A stretch of 64,000 nt of DNA from Geomobilimonas luticola (GTDB lineage Bacteria; Desulfobacterota; Desulfuromonadia; Geobacterales; Geobacteraceae). The position numbers and the translations under genes are program-made. The stretch spans positions 310,001 to 374,000 of the forward strand of contig NZ_JAHCVK010000002.1 of the NCBI RefSeq assembly GCF_018476905.1. Direction: 5' to 3'. Within the stretch, counting starts at the first letter, position 1. The number at the start of each line of letters is the position of its first letter. This document shows, one piece after another, positions 8,012-17,009 of the stretch. The notes under the pieces were generated by a model. The model was not told where the DNA came from, ran no database searches, and saw only the letters and a program-made list of their open reading frames with translations.

Positions 8012-8847
8012 TTGCCTATCTGAAAATAATTCGACCGCATCAGTGGCTCAAAAACCTAATGCTTCTCTTCCCCCCTTTTCTGGGGGGGATGATCATGAAG
8101 GCCGGTATTATCCGCGAGGGGACAGTCCCATTTATCGCATTCTGTCTTGCTTCGAGTGCCACCTATATTTTGAATGATTTACTGGATGCTCCACGGGACC
8201 GCAATCACCCGCTGAAAAAGGCAAGACCAGTCGCTGCCGGTCAGATTTCAATCAAGGCAGCGGGCATGCTCGCCTTTACCATGACCGTAGCAGCCATTTT
8301 CGCAGGTTTTTGCGTATCGGCCTATTTTGCGGTGTTTATAGTCGCCTATCTTGCCATATTCGCGGCATATTCCGTCAAACTCAAAGAACTTCCCATAATT
8401 GACATTTTTTGCGTAGCGGCAGGATTCATTCTGCGTCTCCAGGCCGGTGGAGTTGCGTTCAAGGTTGTCATATCCGAATGGCTCTTCCTGTGTGTTTTTC
8501 TCCTCTCGATTTTCCTCAGTATCGGGAAAAGGCTTTGCGAAAAGGGTGAGTTGGGGACCAAGGCTGGCCTTCACCGCAAAACTCTTGAGCACTACCCGGA
8601 AGGATTTCTGGATATGGCCATGTCCCTGAGCGGAGCTGCCGTTCTGGTAACATACACCATGTATTCACTTACAAGACAGAGCTTCATTTTCACGGTTCCG
8701 CTCTGTACGTTCGGGCTCCTTCGGTATATTCTGCGTGTTAAATCGGGTCAGGGAGGCGATCCCACCGATTCTCTTCTCAAGGACTTTCCGCTGTTAGTTA
8801 CCGGCGTGTTATGGGTAGTCATGGTTGCACTGAGCATCTACAGATGA
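8008..8847 (+). CDS. UbiA-family polyprenyl-phosphate phosphoribosyltransferase (DPPR synthase-like)
   Basis: This 279-residue membrane protein has about eight helices and the UbiA active-site motif NDLLDAPRD at residues 56-64 followed by HPLKKARPVAAG, the form seen in decaprenyl-phosphate phosphoribosyltransferases (mycobacterial Rv3806c family) rather than in quinone-pathway UbiA. The expected reaction transfers 5-phosphoribose from PRPP to a polyprenyl phosphate. In known pathways the product is epimerised to a lipid-linked arabinofuranose donor, but the epimerase genes (DprE1/DprE2 type) are not nearby. It overlaps the GT-C gene before it and the GT2 gene after it, so the three are probably translated together. 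Confidence 0.82.
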   Translation: MIAYLKIIRPHQWLKNLMLLFPPFLGGMIMKAGIIREGTVPFIAFCLASSATYILNDLLDAPRDRNHPLKKARPVAAGQISIKAAGMLAFTMTVAAIFAGFCVSAYFAVFIVAYLAIFAAYSVKLKELPIIDIFCVAAGFILRLQAGGVAFKVVISEWLFLCVFLLSIFLSIGKRLCEKGELGTKAGLHRKTLEHYPEGFLDMAMSLSGAAVLVTYTMYSLTRQSFIFTVPLCTFGLLRYILRVKSGQGGDPTDSLLKDFPLLVTGVLWVVMVALSIYR

Positions 8848-9863
8848 ATATTTATATAATAGTCGTTAACTATAATGGTTGGCAGGACACCGTGGAGTGT
8901 CTTGAATCTGTTTTTAGATCTGACTATAGCAAGTACCGTGTGATTGTGTGTGATAACGGTTCTACTGACAATTCTTTGCAGCAGATTGAAGCATGGGCAG
9001 AAGGGCGGCTTGATTTTACAGGCTCTGCTTCAAGTAACTTTAATCAGTTCCAGTTTCCACCGGTCAAAAAACCTCTAAACTTCGCTCTCTATACCCAAGA
9101 AACTGCGGAACTGGGTGGTGACAGGGGAAATGACGCTCAACTCGTCCTGATAAGGTGTGGCAAGAATCTTGGTTTTGCGGGGGGGAACAATGTTGGCTTT
9201 CGCTATGCTCTTGCGCGTGACGATATGGATTATGCCTGGCTTCTGAACAACGATACCGTGGTGAGGCCGGATGCGCTTTCGAGAATGGTAGACCGCCTCA
9301 AAGCCTCTCCCGGTGCAGGCATGTGCGGGGCTACTCTCCTACACTATCATGCCCCGCAGAAAGTTCAGGCTCTTGGGGGTGCACTGTATTGCAAGTGGTT
9401 CGCACTTGCCTGGCACTTGGGACGATGGCGAAGATGGGGGAATAAGGTAAATAGGGAGAAAGTCGAACATTTGACGGACTATCCCGTTGGCGCCTCTCTC
9501 ATGGTTTCCCGACGTTTCCTTGATGATGTGGGGCTTATGTGCGAAGACTACTTCCTGTATTTTGAAGAAATTGACTGGGTACTTCGCGGGAAAGGTCGAT
9601 ACAAGATTGTCTATGCACCCGAAAGCATTGTCTATCATAAGGTAGGCGCAAGCATAGGCACTAGCAGCAACCCGGCACAGAAGAGTGAGGTCTGTGACTA
9701 CTACAATGCACGAAACCGTATTCTGTTCACGAGACGGTTTTACCCGGAGGCTCTTCCCACCGTCTATCTTGTGCTTTTGGGCACGGTCTTTTCTCGTCTC
9801 TTGCTCGGGCAGTGGAAGAGGGCGGGTATGATATTCAAGATAATGCTTGAGGGAGGAGCATGA
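8844..9863 (+). CDS. Family 2 glycosyltransferase (rhamnosyltransferase-like)
   Basis: The GT-A fold is evident from IIVVNYNGW at the N terminus, CDNGSTDNS, the LLNNDTVV motif typical of rhamnosyltransferase-like GT2 enzymes, and the acidic FEEIDW segment. Length is 339 residues. A longer frame exists to 8811, but ATG 8844 overlaps the previous stop as ATGA and begins exactly at the conserved N-terminal strand. A hydrophobic stretch near the C terminus may touch the membrane. It probably adds one sugar to the glycan backbone; donor and linkage cannot be read from sequence. Confidence 0.88.
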   Translation: MNIYIIVVNYNGWQDTVECLESVFRSDYSKYRVIVCDNGSTDNSLQQIEAWAEGRLDFTGSASSNFNQFQFPPVKKPLNFALYTQETAELGGDRGNDAQLVLIRCGKNLGFAGGNNVGFRYALARDDMDYAWLLNNDTVVRPDALSRMVDRLKASPGAGMCGATLLHYHAPQKVQALGGALYCKWFALAWHLGRWRRWGNKVNREKVEHLTDYPVGASLMVSRRFLDDVGLMCEDYFLYFEEIDWVLRGKGRYKIVYAPESIVYHKVGASIGTSSNPAQKSEVCDYYNARNRILFTRRFYPEALPTVYLVLLGTVFSRLLLGQWKRAGMIFKIMLEGGA

Positions 9864-10597
9864 ATAATCCTCTTATCACTATTATCACGGTTGTGTATAA
9901 TGGCGTTGAAACCCTGGATGAAACTATTGCAAGTATCAGAGCAATCCGTTACAAGCCGCTTGAGTACATAATTGTCGATGGAGAATCTACGGATGGAACC
10001 CTGAACATTATACAACGCAATAAAGATATGATCACGCGTTGGGTGAGCGAACGGGATCAAGGGATTTACGATGCCATGAACAAGGGATGGCGTCTTGCCT
10101 CGGATGAAAGTTACGTGCTTTATATCGGATCGGGGGACAGGGTTGTTGCTCTCCCTGAGGATATGACAAAATATGGATCCAGCGAAGTACTGTACGGTGC
10201 GGTTTACATGGGGCAGAATGTTGTTTTCAAACCCAGGGTGGACTTTCATTTGAAACTCTATAATACCTTGCACCATCAGGCGCTTCTTGTTAAAAAATCA
10301 TTGCATCCGGGAGCTCCTTTCAACCTGAAATACAAGGTATTTGCCGATTTTGATTTTAATCAGCGCTTATTCAAGAGTGGAGCACATTTTAGCTACTGCG
10401 AAGATTTAAAATGTTATGCTCTCCCCGGCGGGGTAAGCGATGAAGCTGCTTTTTCAGAGTCGCTCATGGTCATTCGAAAAAACTTCGGCCCGATATGGGC
10501 GCTCATAGCGTCTGTTGCTCATAGGTGTATGCACCGTTTTCCATTCATGAGTTTTTTGCGACCCCTGCAACCTATAGCACGGCGTGGTGATTGCTGA
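9860..10597 (+). CDS. Family 2 glycosyltransferase (WcaA-like)
   Basis: This compact GT2 enzyme (245 residues) has TVVYNG near the start, VDGESTDGT for nucleotide-sugar binding, and YIGSGDRV in place of the DxD motif, a variant common in short GT2 proteins of O-antigen clusters. RDQGIYDAMNKG is also typical. It overlaps the preceding gene by ATGA and shares one base with the exporter permease that follows, so it is translationally coupled on both sides. It probably acts on the cytoplasmic face on an undecaprenyl-linked intermediate. Confidence 0.87.
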   Translation: MNNPLITIITVVYNGVETLDETIASIRAIRYKPLEYIIVDGESTDGTLNIIQRNKDMITRWVSERDQGIYDAMNKGWRLASDESYVLYIGSGDRVVALPEDMTKYGSSEVLYGAVYMGQNVVFKPRVDFHLKLYNTLHHQALLVKKSLHPGAPFNLKYKVFADFDFNQRLFKSGAHFSYCEDLKCYALPGGVSDEAAFSESLMVIRKNFGPIWALIASVAHRCMHRFPFMSFLRPLQPIARRGDC

Positions 10598-11433
10598 TGA
10601 AGTACGAGCAGCCTGTATTCATAATAGAGCCAGGGCGACGCACTGACCTGCACTACTGGCGTGATATCTGGCGATTCAGGGAACTTTTTTTCATTCTTTC
10701 CTGGCGTGATATCCTGGTACGGTACAAACAGACTCTACTGGGCGTAGCCTGGGGCTTGATACGCCCATTGACTACGATCATCATATTTACGGTGGTCTTT
10801 CAACGCCTCGCCGGACTTCCTTCCGACAAAAATATCCCCTATCCACTCATGATTCTTGCTGCTCTGCTTCCCTGGCAACTCTTTGCCAACAGTTTTTCTG
10901 AAGCCGGAATGAGTCTTGTTAGTAATGCGAACCTTTTATCGAAGGTGTACTTTCCTCGTATCATTATCCCGGTTAGTTCAATAATTGTGAATTTCGTGGA
11001 TTTCATCATTTCAGCCTTTATTCTTGCTTTCCTGATGGCATGGTATGGTTATACCCCAGATTTTCATCTTATCGCCCTCCCAATTTTTATTATCTTAACA
11101 TGCGCTGCAGCTTTGGGAACTGGTTTATGGTTTGCTGCTCTAAACATCAGATATAGAGATGTACGATATATTGTCCCGTTCCTCATCCAGGTCGGGCTCT
11201 ATGTTTCACCTGTTGGTTTTTCCAGTTCGCTCATTCCTGACAAGTGGCGGGTTTTGTATTCCTTGAATCCCATGGCTTCCGTTATTGATGGTTTCAGATG
11301 GGCCATTCTGGGGGGGGGAGTAAGTGTAAACTGGCTGCAATTTTCAATTTCTACACTGATTATTTTCGGTACGTGCGTTTCAGGATTTCTGTTTTTCAGG
11401 CATGTTGAAAAAAGCATTGTCGACGTCATGTAG
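10597..11433 (+). CDS. wzm: Polysaccharide ABC exporter permease (Wzm/TagG/KpsM type)
   Basis: The 278-residue protein has the ABC-2 permease layout: an N-terminal amphipathic stretch (YWRDIWRFRELFFILSWRDILVRYKQT), the motif LLGVAWGLIRPLTT, and six hydrophobic helices. Such proteins move lipid-linked O-antigen or teichoic-type polymers across the inner membrane. ATG 10597 is chosen over TTG 10591 because it forms a TGATG junction with the previous stop. The next gene encodes the matching ATPase with a carbohydrate-binding tail. Export by this route implies that the whole polymer is built in the cytoplasm, in keeping with the lack of wzx and wzy genes. Confidence 0.9.
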   Translation: MKYEQPVFIIEPGRRTDLHYWRDIWRFRELFFILSWRDILVRYKQTLLGVAWGLIRPLTTIIIFTVVFQRLAGLPSDKNIPYPLMILAALLPWQLFANSFSEAGMSLVSNANLLSKVYFPRIIIPVSSIIVNFVDFIISAFILAFLMAWYGYTPDFHLIALPIFIILTCAAALGTGLWFAALNIRYRDVRYIVPFLIQVGLYVSPVGFSSSLIPDKWRVLYSLNPMASVIDGFRWAILGGGVSVNWLQFSISTLIIFGTCVSGFLFFRHVEKSIVDVM

Positions 11434-11439
11434 GTGTGT

Positions 11440-12717
11440 ATGCAATCGGTTATATCGGTAGAAAATATCTCGAAGCAGTATGTCATCGGGCGAAGGAAGG
11501 ACGAAAGCTTTCTAACCCTTCGCGATGAGATATGCTCTTTTTTCGGAAAGGCGAAAAGCCTTTTCAATCGCACTTCACTACAACATTATGGATCCTCTGA
11601 AGAGTTTTGGGCGCTCAAGGATATTTCATTCCAGGCATGGCAAGGTGACCGCATAGGGATTATAGGGAAAAACGGTGCCGGTAAATCCACCCTTTTAAAG
11701 ATATTGAGCAGGATTACTGAGCCGACTTCAGGGCGTATCAGCTTGAGAGGAAGGGTCGCTAGCCTGCTGGAAGTTGGCACAGGTTTTCATCCCGAATTGA
11801 CAGGCCGGGAGAACATCTTTCTTAATGGCGCCATACTTGGGATGAGCCGGGCCGAGATAAAAACGAAATTTGACGAGATTGTAGCCTTTGCGGAGGTTGA
11901 GCGGTTCCTTGATACCCCTGTTAAACGTTATTCTTCTGGGATGTATGTACGTCTTGCCTTTTCCGTGGCCGCACACTTAGAGCCTGAAATACTCATCGTT
12001 GATGAAGTGCTGGCAGTGGGTGATCTCCAGTTTCAGAAAAAATGCCTTGGCAAGATGCAACAGGTGGGAAATGAAGGACGAACAGTATTGTTTGTGAGTC
12101 ATAATATGGGAACAATAAGAGCTCTTTGTAATAAAGGGTTATATTTAATTGAAGGTAATATACACAAAACGGGGAGTATCGAGGAAGTAATTAGTGCTTA
12201 CACTTTACATCATGCATCAAATAAAGGGATTGTAACTTTTGGACAGCAAAACACAGATTTTGTAGCACGTATTTTGTCCATAGGAGTAATATCTGCTGGA
12301 TATACAAATTATGCTGATACATTACCATTCCAGGCACCGTTCACCGTAGAAGTTATTATCGAATCTAACAATGAACTGGAAGCTGTCGTAGGTATCGGGA
12401 TAAGCAATAGTATTGGAGAGATAATTACAACACTGCATAGCGTTGAGATTGGAGAGGAACCAACAATTGAAAAGTTGAAGAACTTGAAGTTCAAGAAAGG
12501 AATAAACAAATTCTACTTGAACATTAATTCTAATATTTTACGACCAGGTACCTATATTATTGGATGTACAATTTTTAGTAGGTCGTTGTGGCAAGCCTTT
12601 GACGATAAGCCAAATTGTATTACTTTTGAAGTGACAAACCATAACGAAAATAGATATTTTGATGAGAGGCAGTCCGGTATGGTTTTCCTTAGCGATTCTC
12701 AATGGGAAAATAGATGA
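11440..12717 (+). CDS. wzt: Polysaccharide ABC exporter ATPase with C-terminal glycan-binding domain (Wzt type)
   Basis: Residues 1-240 form the ATPase: Walker A GKNGAGKSTLLK, signature YSSGMYVRLAFSVA, Walker B ILIVDEVLAVGD, and switch histidine VSHN. Residues about 265-425 form a beta-rich domain in the position of the Wzt C-terminal domain, which in known exporters recognises the finished, end-capped O-antigen. ATG 11440 is taken as start because the upstream GTG 11434 lies too close to the previous stop. From about 12,100 the sequence is visibly more AT-rich than the ATPase half, which suggests that the glycan-binding part was acquired or exchanged with the downstream transferase gene. Confidence 0.9.
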   Translation: MQSVISVENISKQYVIGRRKDESFLTLRDEICSFFGKAKSLFNRTSLQHYGSSEEFWALKDISFQAWQGDRIGIIGKNGAGKSTLLKILSRITEPTSGRISLRGRVASLLEVGTGFHPELTGRENIFLNGAILGMSRAEIKTKFDEIVAFAEVERFLDTPVKRYSSGMYVRLAFSVAAHLEPEILIVDEVLAVGDLQFQKKCLGKMQQVGNEGRTVLFVSHNMGTIRALCNKGLYLIEGNIHKTGSIEEVISAYTLHHASNKGIVTFGQQNTDFVARILSIGVISAGYTNYADTLPFQAPFTVEVIIESNNELEAVVGIGISNSIGEIITTLHSVEIGEEPTIEKLKNLKFKKGINKFYLNINSNILRPGTYIIGCTIFSRSLWQAFDDKPNCITFEVTNHNENRYFDERQSGMVFLSDSQWENR

Positions 12718-12721
12718 CGTT

Positions 12722-13903
12722 ATGAAGCTTTTACTCAAAAAAATCAGGGGATTTCTAAGACTACATAATCCTCTACCTCATGATGGTCCAAAGGTTATTT
12801 CCAGCTTTGCTTTTAAACAGCCACCGATTGGAAGGGTGTTGGTCAGTTATCTGGAATATGTACTGTTATTGGATGAGGAGGACAGCCAATTCGATGGGCA
12901 TAGCAGAAACTGGGAGAGTAGAGAAATAATTAGGATATTCAATAGGCTGGGCTATGATGTCGATGCTGTCAACTGGACAAACCATGATTTTGTTCCGTCA
13001 GAACAGTACAGTGCAGTGTTCGATATCCACGTTAATCTGCAAAGATTAGCTCGGAAGTTGCCAACAGGCACTAAAAAGATATTGCATCTCACAGGTAGTT
13101 ATCCACTATATCAAAACGATGCGGAACTGAGAAGAGTTGCAAACTTGGTGAAAAGAACTGGGATGCCATATTCACCCAAGAGGATAGTTCCATTGCCAGA
13201 GGATTCATTACGCTCGCTTGAAGTTGCTGATGCTTGCACTCTTATAGGTAATGAACATACGCTGCAAACCTATCCGCCATGCTATAGGGACAAAATCAAT
13301 CTCGTTTCTGTTTCAGCCTCAAGATTGCCAACTACCAAGCGGACGAATGAGCTTCCCAAAACGAGGGAGTTCTTGTTTTTTTATGGGGGAGGAGCTGTCC
13401 ATAAAGGACTGGATCTAGTGTTAGAAGTATTTGCAAAGAATAGTGAGTTGAAGTTACATGTTGTAGGCAATTACGATGTTGAGACCGACTTTATGAAAAT
13501 TTACGGTAAAGAACTTACAGAATTGCCTAACATAAAATATCACGGTTTCGTATACCCGAATTCCCATGAATTTAACAAGATAGTAAAAAATGTCTTTTGC
13601 TTCGTAGCTCCAAGTTGTAGTGAGGCGAGTTCCTCTGCTGTCGTCACGTGTCTTCAAGTAGGACTTTACCCGATTATCAGCAGAGACAACGGGGTTACGC
13701 TACCGTTCGCGGCCGGTGCTTATTTGGAAGAATGCTCAGTCGAAGAGATAGAACATGCCGTTTGGCAAGCATATCGAATGGAAGAGTCCGAATTAAAAAA
13801 GCAAACATTACAGTGTCAGGATTATGCTCTTGAACAGTTTTCCCGAAAACGATTTTCTCAAAATATGACACGAGCTTTGACTGTTATAATGAATGGTGTA
13901 TGA
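12722..13903 (+). CDS. GT4-like glycosyltransferase
   Basis: The product (about 393 residues) has the GT-B C-terminal signature: FFYGGGAVHKGLDLVLEVF for donor binding, then FVAPSCSEASSSAVVTCLQVG and SRDNG around the acidic nucleotide-binding site. The N-terminal half is less conserved. ATG 12722 is chosen because it follows the previous stop by four bases; the frame is open further upstream only inside wzt. The gene is clearly more AT-rich than the rest of the window, and an AT-rich gap of about 150 bases follows it, both signs of separate origin. It could be a polymer-terminating or chain-specific transferase, since it sits beside the glycan-binding domain of Wzt. Confidence 0.78.
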   Translation: MKLLLKKIRGFLRLHNPLPHDGPKVISSFAFKQPPIGRVLVSYLEYVLLLDEEDSQFDGHSRNWESREIIRIFNRLGYDVDAVNWTNHDFVPSEQYSAVFDIHVNLQRLARKLPTGTKKILHLTGSYPLYQNDAELRRVANLVKRTGMPYSPKRIVPLPEDSLRSLEVADACTLIGNEHTLQTYPPCYRDKINLVSVSASRLPTTKRTNELPKTREFLFFYGGGAVHKGLDLVLEVFAKNSELKLHVVGNYDVETDFMKIYGKELTELPNIKYHGFVYPNSHEFNKIVKNVFCFVAPSCSEASSSAVVTCLQVGLYPIISRDNGVTLPFAAGAYLEECSVEEIEHAVWQAYRMEESELKKQTLQCQDYALEQFSRKRFSQNMTRALTVIMNGV

Positions 13904-14055
13904 CATATAAACATAGTGAGTTTGTGAAATAAGGTAGAATTCGAGATTATTTTGGTAAAATTGATAATATATGAAGCTGTGATGCAGAATATATTCTAGA
14001 AATTTTTTTACATGCATAATCTCATACCTGCCTACGTTATCAGGAAGGACTTATA

Positions 14056-15153
14056 ATGTATAAGATTCCGATTTACCAACCATCTCTCACTGGAAACGAA
14101 AAGAACTATGTTAACGAATGTCTCGATTCCACTTGGATTTCGTCCAAAGGGCGCTTCATTACCGAGTTCGAAGATGAATTTGCCACCTACACCGGTACTC
14201 GCTATGCCTCTTCTGTCTGTAACGGCACGGTTGCCTTGCATTTGGCGCTCGTGGCTCTTGGAATTGGTCCTGGCGATGAGGTAATCGTTCCAACGCTTAC
14301 CTACATCTCTTCAGTTAACGCTATCGCCTACACCGGCGCAACGCCTGTTTTTGTCGATTCGCTTGAAAGCACCTGGCAGATGGACCCTGATGACGTTAGT
14401 CGCAAGATCAGCCCAAACACACGCGCCATTATGGTTGTCCATCTTTATGGCCACCCATGCGATATGGATCCGCTTGTCAGCATAGCCAAAGAACATGGCT
14501 TGTTCATGATCGAAGACTGCGCCGAGGCTTTCGGTTCTTTTTACAAGGGGAGGCACGTGGGGAGTTTTGGCGATATAGCCACGTACAGCTTTTACGGCAA
14601 CAAAACCATCACCACCGGCGAGGGTGGAATGGTGGTGACCAATGACGAGACCCTCTATGATCGGGTGGTCCACTTCAAGGGGCAGGGTCTGGCCAAGCAC
14701 CGCCAATACTGGCATGATGTTATCGGTTATAATTACCGCATGAACAACATAAGTGCTGCAATAGGACTGGCACAGCTTGAACGGGCCGATGACTTGCTGG
14801 CAAAAAAACGGCAGGTTGCACAGTGGTATGCAGAGGGGTTGGCAGGCGTACCGGTCACATTTCATCGGGAAGTCGGCAATGTTCACCATTCATACTGGAT
14901 GTGCTCGATCATGGTGGATGATCCGCTTATGCGGGACCCTCTTCGGGAAGCGCTGGAGCGGGAGGGGGTAGAGACACGTCCGGTCTTCTATCCGGTGCAC
15001 ACTATGCCTATGTATGCCCAGAAGTTTCAGCGACACCCAGTTGCAGAAAGCATCGGTTGGCGTGGTATCAATCTGCCGAGTTGGCCCGAATTACGGATTG
15101 GACAGATCCAGGAAATAAATTCAATGATAAAAACGTTTGTCACCAAGGGTTAG
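14056..15153 (+). CDS. DegT/DnrJ/EryC1-type PLP sugar aminotransferase
   Basis: This 365-residue enzyme matches sugar aminotransferases of the perosamine-synthase and PglE type. It has STWISSKGRF near the start, GTVALHLAL, the cofactor-binding EDCAEAFGS and the internal aldimine lysine in YSFYGNKTITTGEGG. It converts a nucleotide 4-keto sugar to the 4-amino sugar with glutamate as donor. A strong ribosome site (AGGAAGG) precedes the ATG after an AT-rich gap, which may hold a promoter. The following gene is a NeuD-like acetyltransferase, so the pair probably makes an N-acylated 4-amino-deoxy sugar. No nucleotide-sugar dehydratase is seen in the window, so the 4-keto substrate must come from elsewhere. 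Confidence 0.9.
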   Translation: MYKIPIYQPSLTGNEKNYVNECLDSTWISSKGRFITEFEDEFATYTGTRYASSVCNGTVALHLALVALGIGPGDEVIVPTLTYISSVNAIAYTGATPVFVDSLESTWQMDPDDVSRKISPNTRAIMVVHLYGHPCDMDPLVSIAKEHGLFMIEDCAEAFGSFYKGRHVGSFGDIATYSFYGNKTITTGEGGMVVTNDETLYDRVVHFKGQGLAKHRQYWHDVIGYNYRMNNISAAIGLAQLERADDLLAKKRQVAQWYAEGLAGVPVTFHREVGNVHHSYWMCSIMVDDPLMRDPLREALEREGVETRPVFYPVHTMPMYAQKFQRHPVAESIGWRGINLPSWPELRIGQIQEINSMIKTFVTKG

Positions 15154-15157
15154 CTTC

Positions 15158-15766
15158 ATGACAATAAATAGTCATCTACTAGTTTATGGTTGTGGGGGGC
15201 ATGGCAGAAGTGTTGCTGATATTCTGATTGCCAATGAACCCGATATCTCACTTTGTTTCATAGACGACCATGCACGTGAAAATGAACATCTGTATGGCTT
15301 TCCTGTGCTTAATGTCTGGAATGGCTCAGAGATACAATACTTCCTGGCTATTGGCGATAATGTCAAGCGTGCCAATAAATTGGAACAGATGGACGTTGAG
15401 TTACTAGTTAGTGTGATTTCAAAAACAGCACATATCGGGCACATGGCAACAATTGCTAAAGGTGTATTTGTTGGTAATTTCGCGCACATTGGCCCTGAAG
15501 CGGTAATCGGTATCAATACGATTGTTAATAATGGGGCAATAATAGAGCATGAAGTGAAAGTTGGCGCACATTGCCATATCGGTCCAAGTGCAACAATATC
15601 TGGACGATGCACAATTGGAGACCTAGTCTTTGTCGGAGTAGGAACAACTATTAAGGATTATATATCCGTTTGTTCAAATGTTACCATTGGTGCCGGGGCC
15701 ACAGTAGTGATGGATATTAAGGAACCCGGAGTCTATGCTGGATGTCCGGCAAGAAAGATCAGATGA
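15158..15766 (+). CDS. NeuD/PglD-like sugar acetyltransferase
   Basis: The 202-residue protein starts with a small nucleotide-binding fold (LLVYGCGGHGRSVAD) and continues with a left-handed beta helix of hexapeptide repeats (about residues 85-195: VFVGNFAHIGPEAVIG, IVNNGAIIEHEVKVG, and so on), ending VYAGCPARKI. This is the two-part structure of NeuD and PglD acetyltransferases that use acetyl-CoA on amino sugars; the catalytic histidine is probably in AIIEHEVKVG. The start follows the aminotransferase stop by four bases. Together the two genes suggest an acetamido sugar in the glycan. Confidence 0.87.
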   Translation: MTINSHLLVYGCGGHGRSVADILIANEPDISLCFIDDHARENEHLYGFPVLNVWNGSEIQYFLAIGDNVKRANKLEQMDVELLVSVISKTAHIGHMATIAKGVFVGNFAHIGPEAVIGINTIVNNGAIIEHEVKVGAHCHIGPSATISGRCTIGDLVFVGVGTTIKDYISVCSNVTIGAGATVVMDIKEPGVYAGCPARKIR

Positions 15767-17001
15767 AATCGGGACTCACCATTGCATTGCTGGGCAGATA
15801 TTTCGGATGGGGCGGTGGCATAGAACTGCTGAGAGTCATTGGGCATGCCCTTGCTCTAAAGGCAAACAGCGAGCCACTAAAACTATATCTGCTTCTCCCT
15901 GTGGAAAACAGATTGGAATGCAGGGAAGATGTGTTGGAACTGGGGGCACGACTTGTCTCGAACCTTGCCAAGTTAAAATTGATAAGTCATAAAGAGCGAC
16001 CGCTCTATGATCCGAACATGCTCGACTCCTTCACACACATCGATGGTCATATTACTATCGTTTTCCATAATGACACGAATGGAGGACTGATTAGATGCTT
16101 GCAGAAGATCGACGCGGACGTGGTTCTCCCTGTATTAGGATGTCTCGATGATTCTTTTCCCCTTCCTTGGCTCGGCTATATTTATGATTTTCAGCACAAG
16201 TATTATCCTCAATTTTTCGATGCAGATACCTGCCGGGGTAGAGATCTTTTATTCGGCAATACTCTGAAGTTGGCAAAGGCTGTCATCGTTAATTCCCAGT
16301 CGGTAAAGAATGACATCGCAACCTTCAGCCCCGATCATAGTTGTAGAGTATTCGCCATGCCATTTGCAGCGACACCTGCTCACAGTTGGTTTGACGCTCC
16401 TGAAGATGGCCTGCATGTCAAATATAACCTTCCGGATAACTACTTTGTTATCTCCAACCAGTTCTGGATTCATAAATCCCACGGGACTGCTTTCGAAGCT
16501 CTTGCCATGCTAAGACAAGCACCAGAGGTGCATATCGTGTGCACGGGGCTTATGGAGGACCACCGCTTTCCCCACTATTTCGCCGAGTTGCAAGCGAAGA
16601 TCGAAGCATGGGGCGTTGCCGACCGCATTCATTTTCTTGGTCACATTCCCAAACTTGACCAGATACAGATTATGAAAATGGCCATTGGAGTCATCCAGCC
16701 CACCCTCTTCGAGGGGGGTCCGGGTGGTGGCTCGATCTATGATGCCGTGGCCCTCGGGGTTCCGGCAATCGTTTCCGACATCATGATAAATCGTGAGATT
16801 ATGGAAGAATCGGTAAGGTTTTTCACAGTGGGGTCGGCAGAGGACTTAGCTACCAAGATGTGCGAACTGATTTTGAACAGGCCGGGGCGTCCTTCGACTG
16901 AAACGCTGATTGCGCGTGGTAGAGAGCGCGCTGAGCTACTTGGCGACACCCTGCTGAAAGCTATCGAGTATGTAATGCTGCAGTCTTCACGGAGGCGATA
17001 G
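15763..17001 (+). CDS. GT4-like glycosyltransferase
   Basis: This protein of 412 residues begins TIALLGRYFGWGGGIELLR, a glycine-rich GT-B acceptor-side loop, and carries the C-terminal GT4 features YFVISNQFWIHKSHGTAFEAL, IHFLGHIPK and QPTLFEGGPGGGSIYDAVALG-type residues, including the second glutamate of the EX7E motif. ATG 15763 is preferred because it overlaps the previous stop as ATGA. It probably transfers one hexose-type unit in the cytoplasm. Confidence 0.87.
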   Translation: MKSGLTIALLGRYFGWGGGIELLRVIGHALALKANSEPLKLYLLLPVENRLECREDVLELGARLVSNLAKLKLISHKERPLYDPNMLDSFTHIDGHITIVFHNDTNGGLIRCLQKIDADVVLPVLGCLDDSFPLPWLGYIYDFQHKYYPQFFDADTCRGRDLLFGNTLKLAKAVIVNSQSVKNDIATFSPDHSCRVFAMPFAATPAHSWFDAPEDGLHVKYNLPDNYFVISNQFWIHKSHGTAFEALAMLRQAPEVHIVCTGLMEDHRFPHYFAELQAKIEAWGVADRIHFLGHIPKLDQIQIMKMAIGVIQPTLFEGGPGGGSIYDAVALGVPAIVSDIMINREIMEESVRFFTVGSAEDLATKMCELILNRPGRPSTETLIARGRERAELLGDTLLKAIEYVMLQSSRRR

Positions 17002-17009
17002 TTTACATA

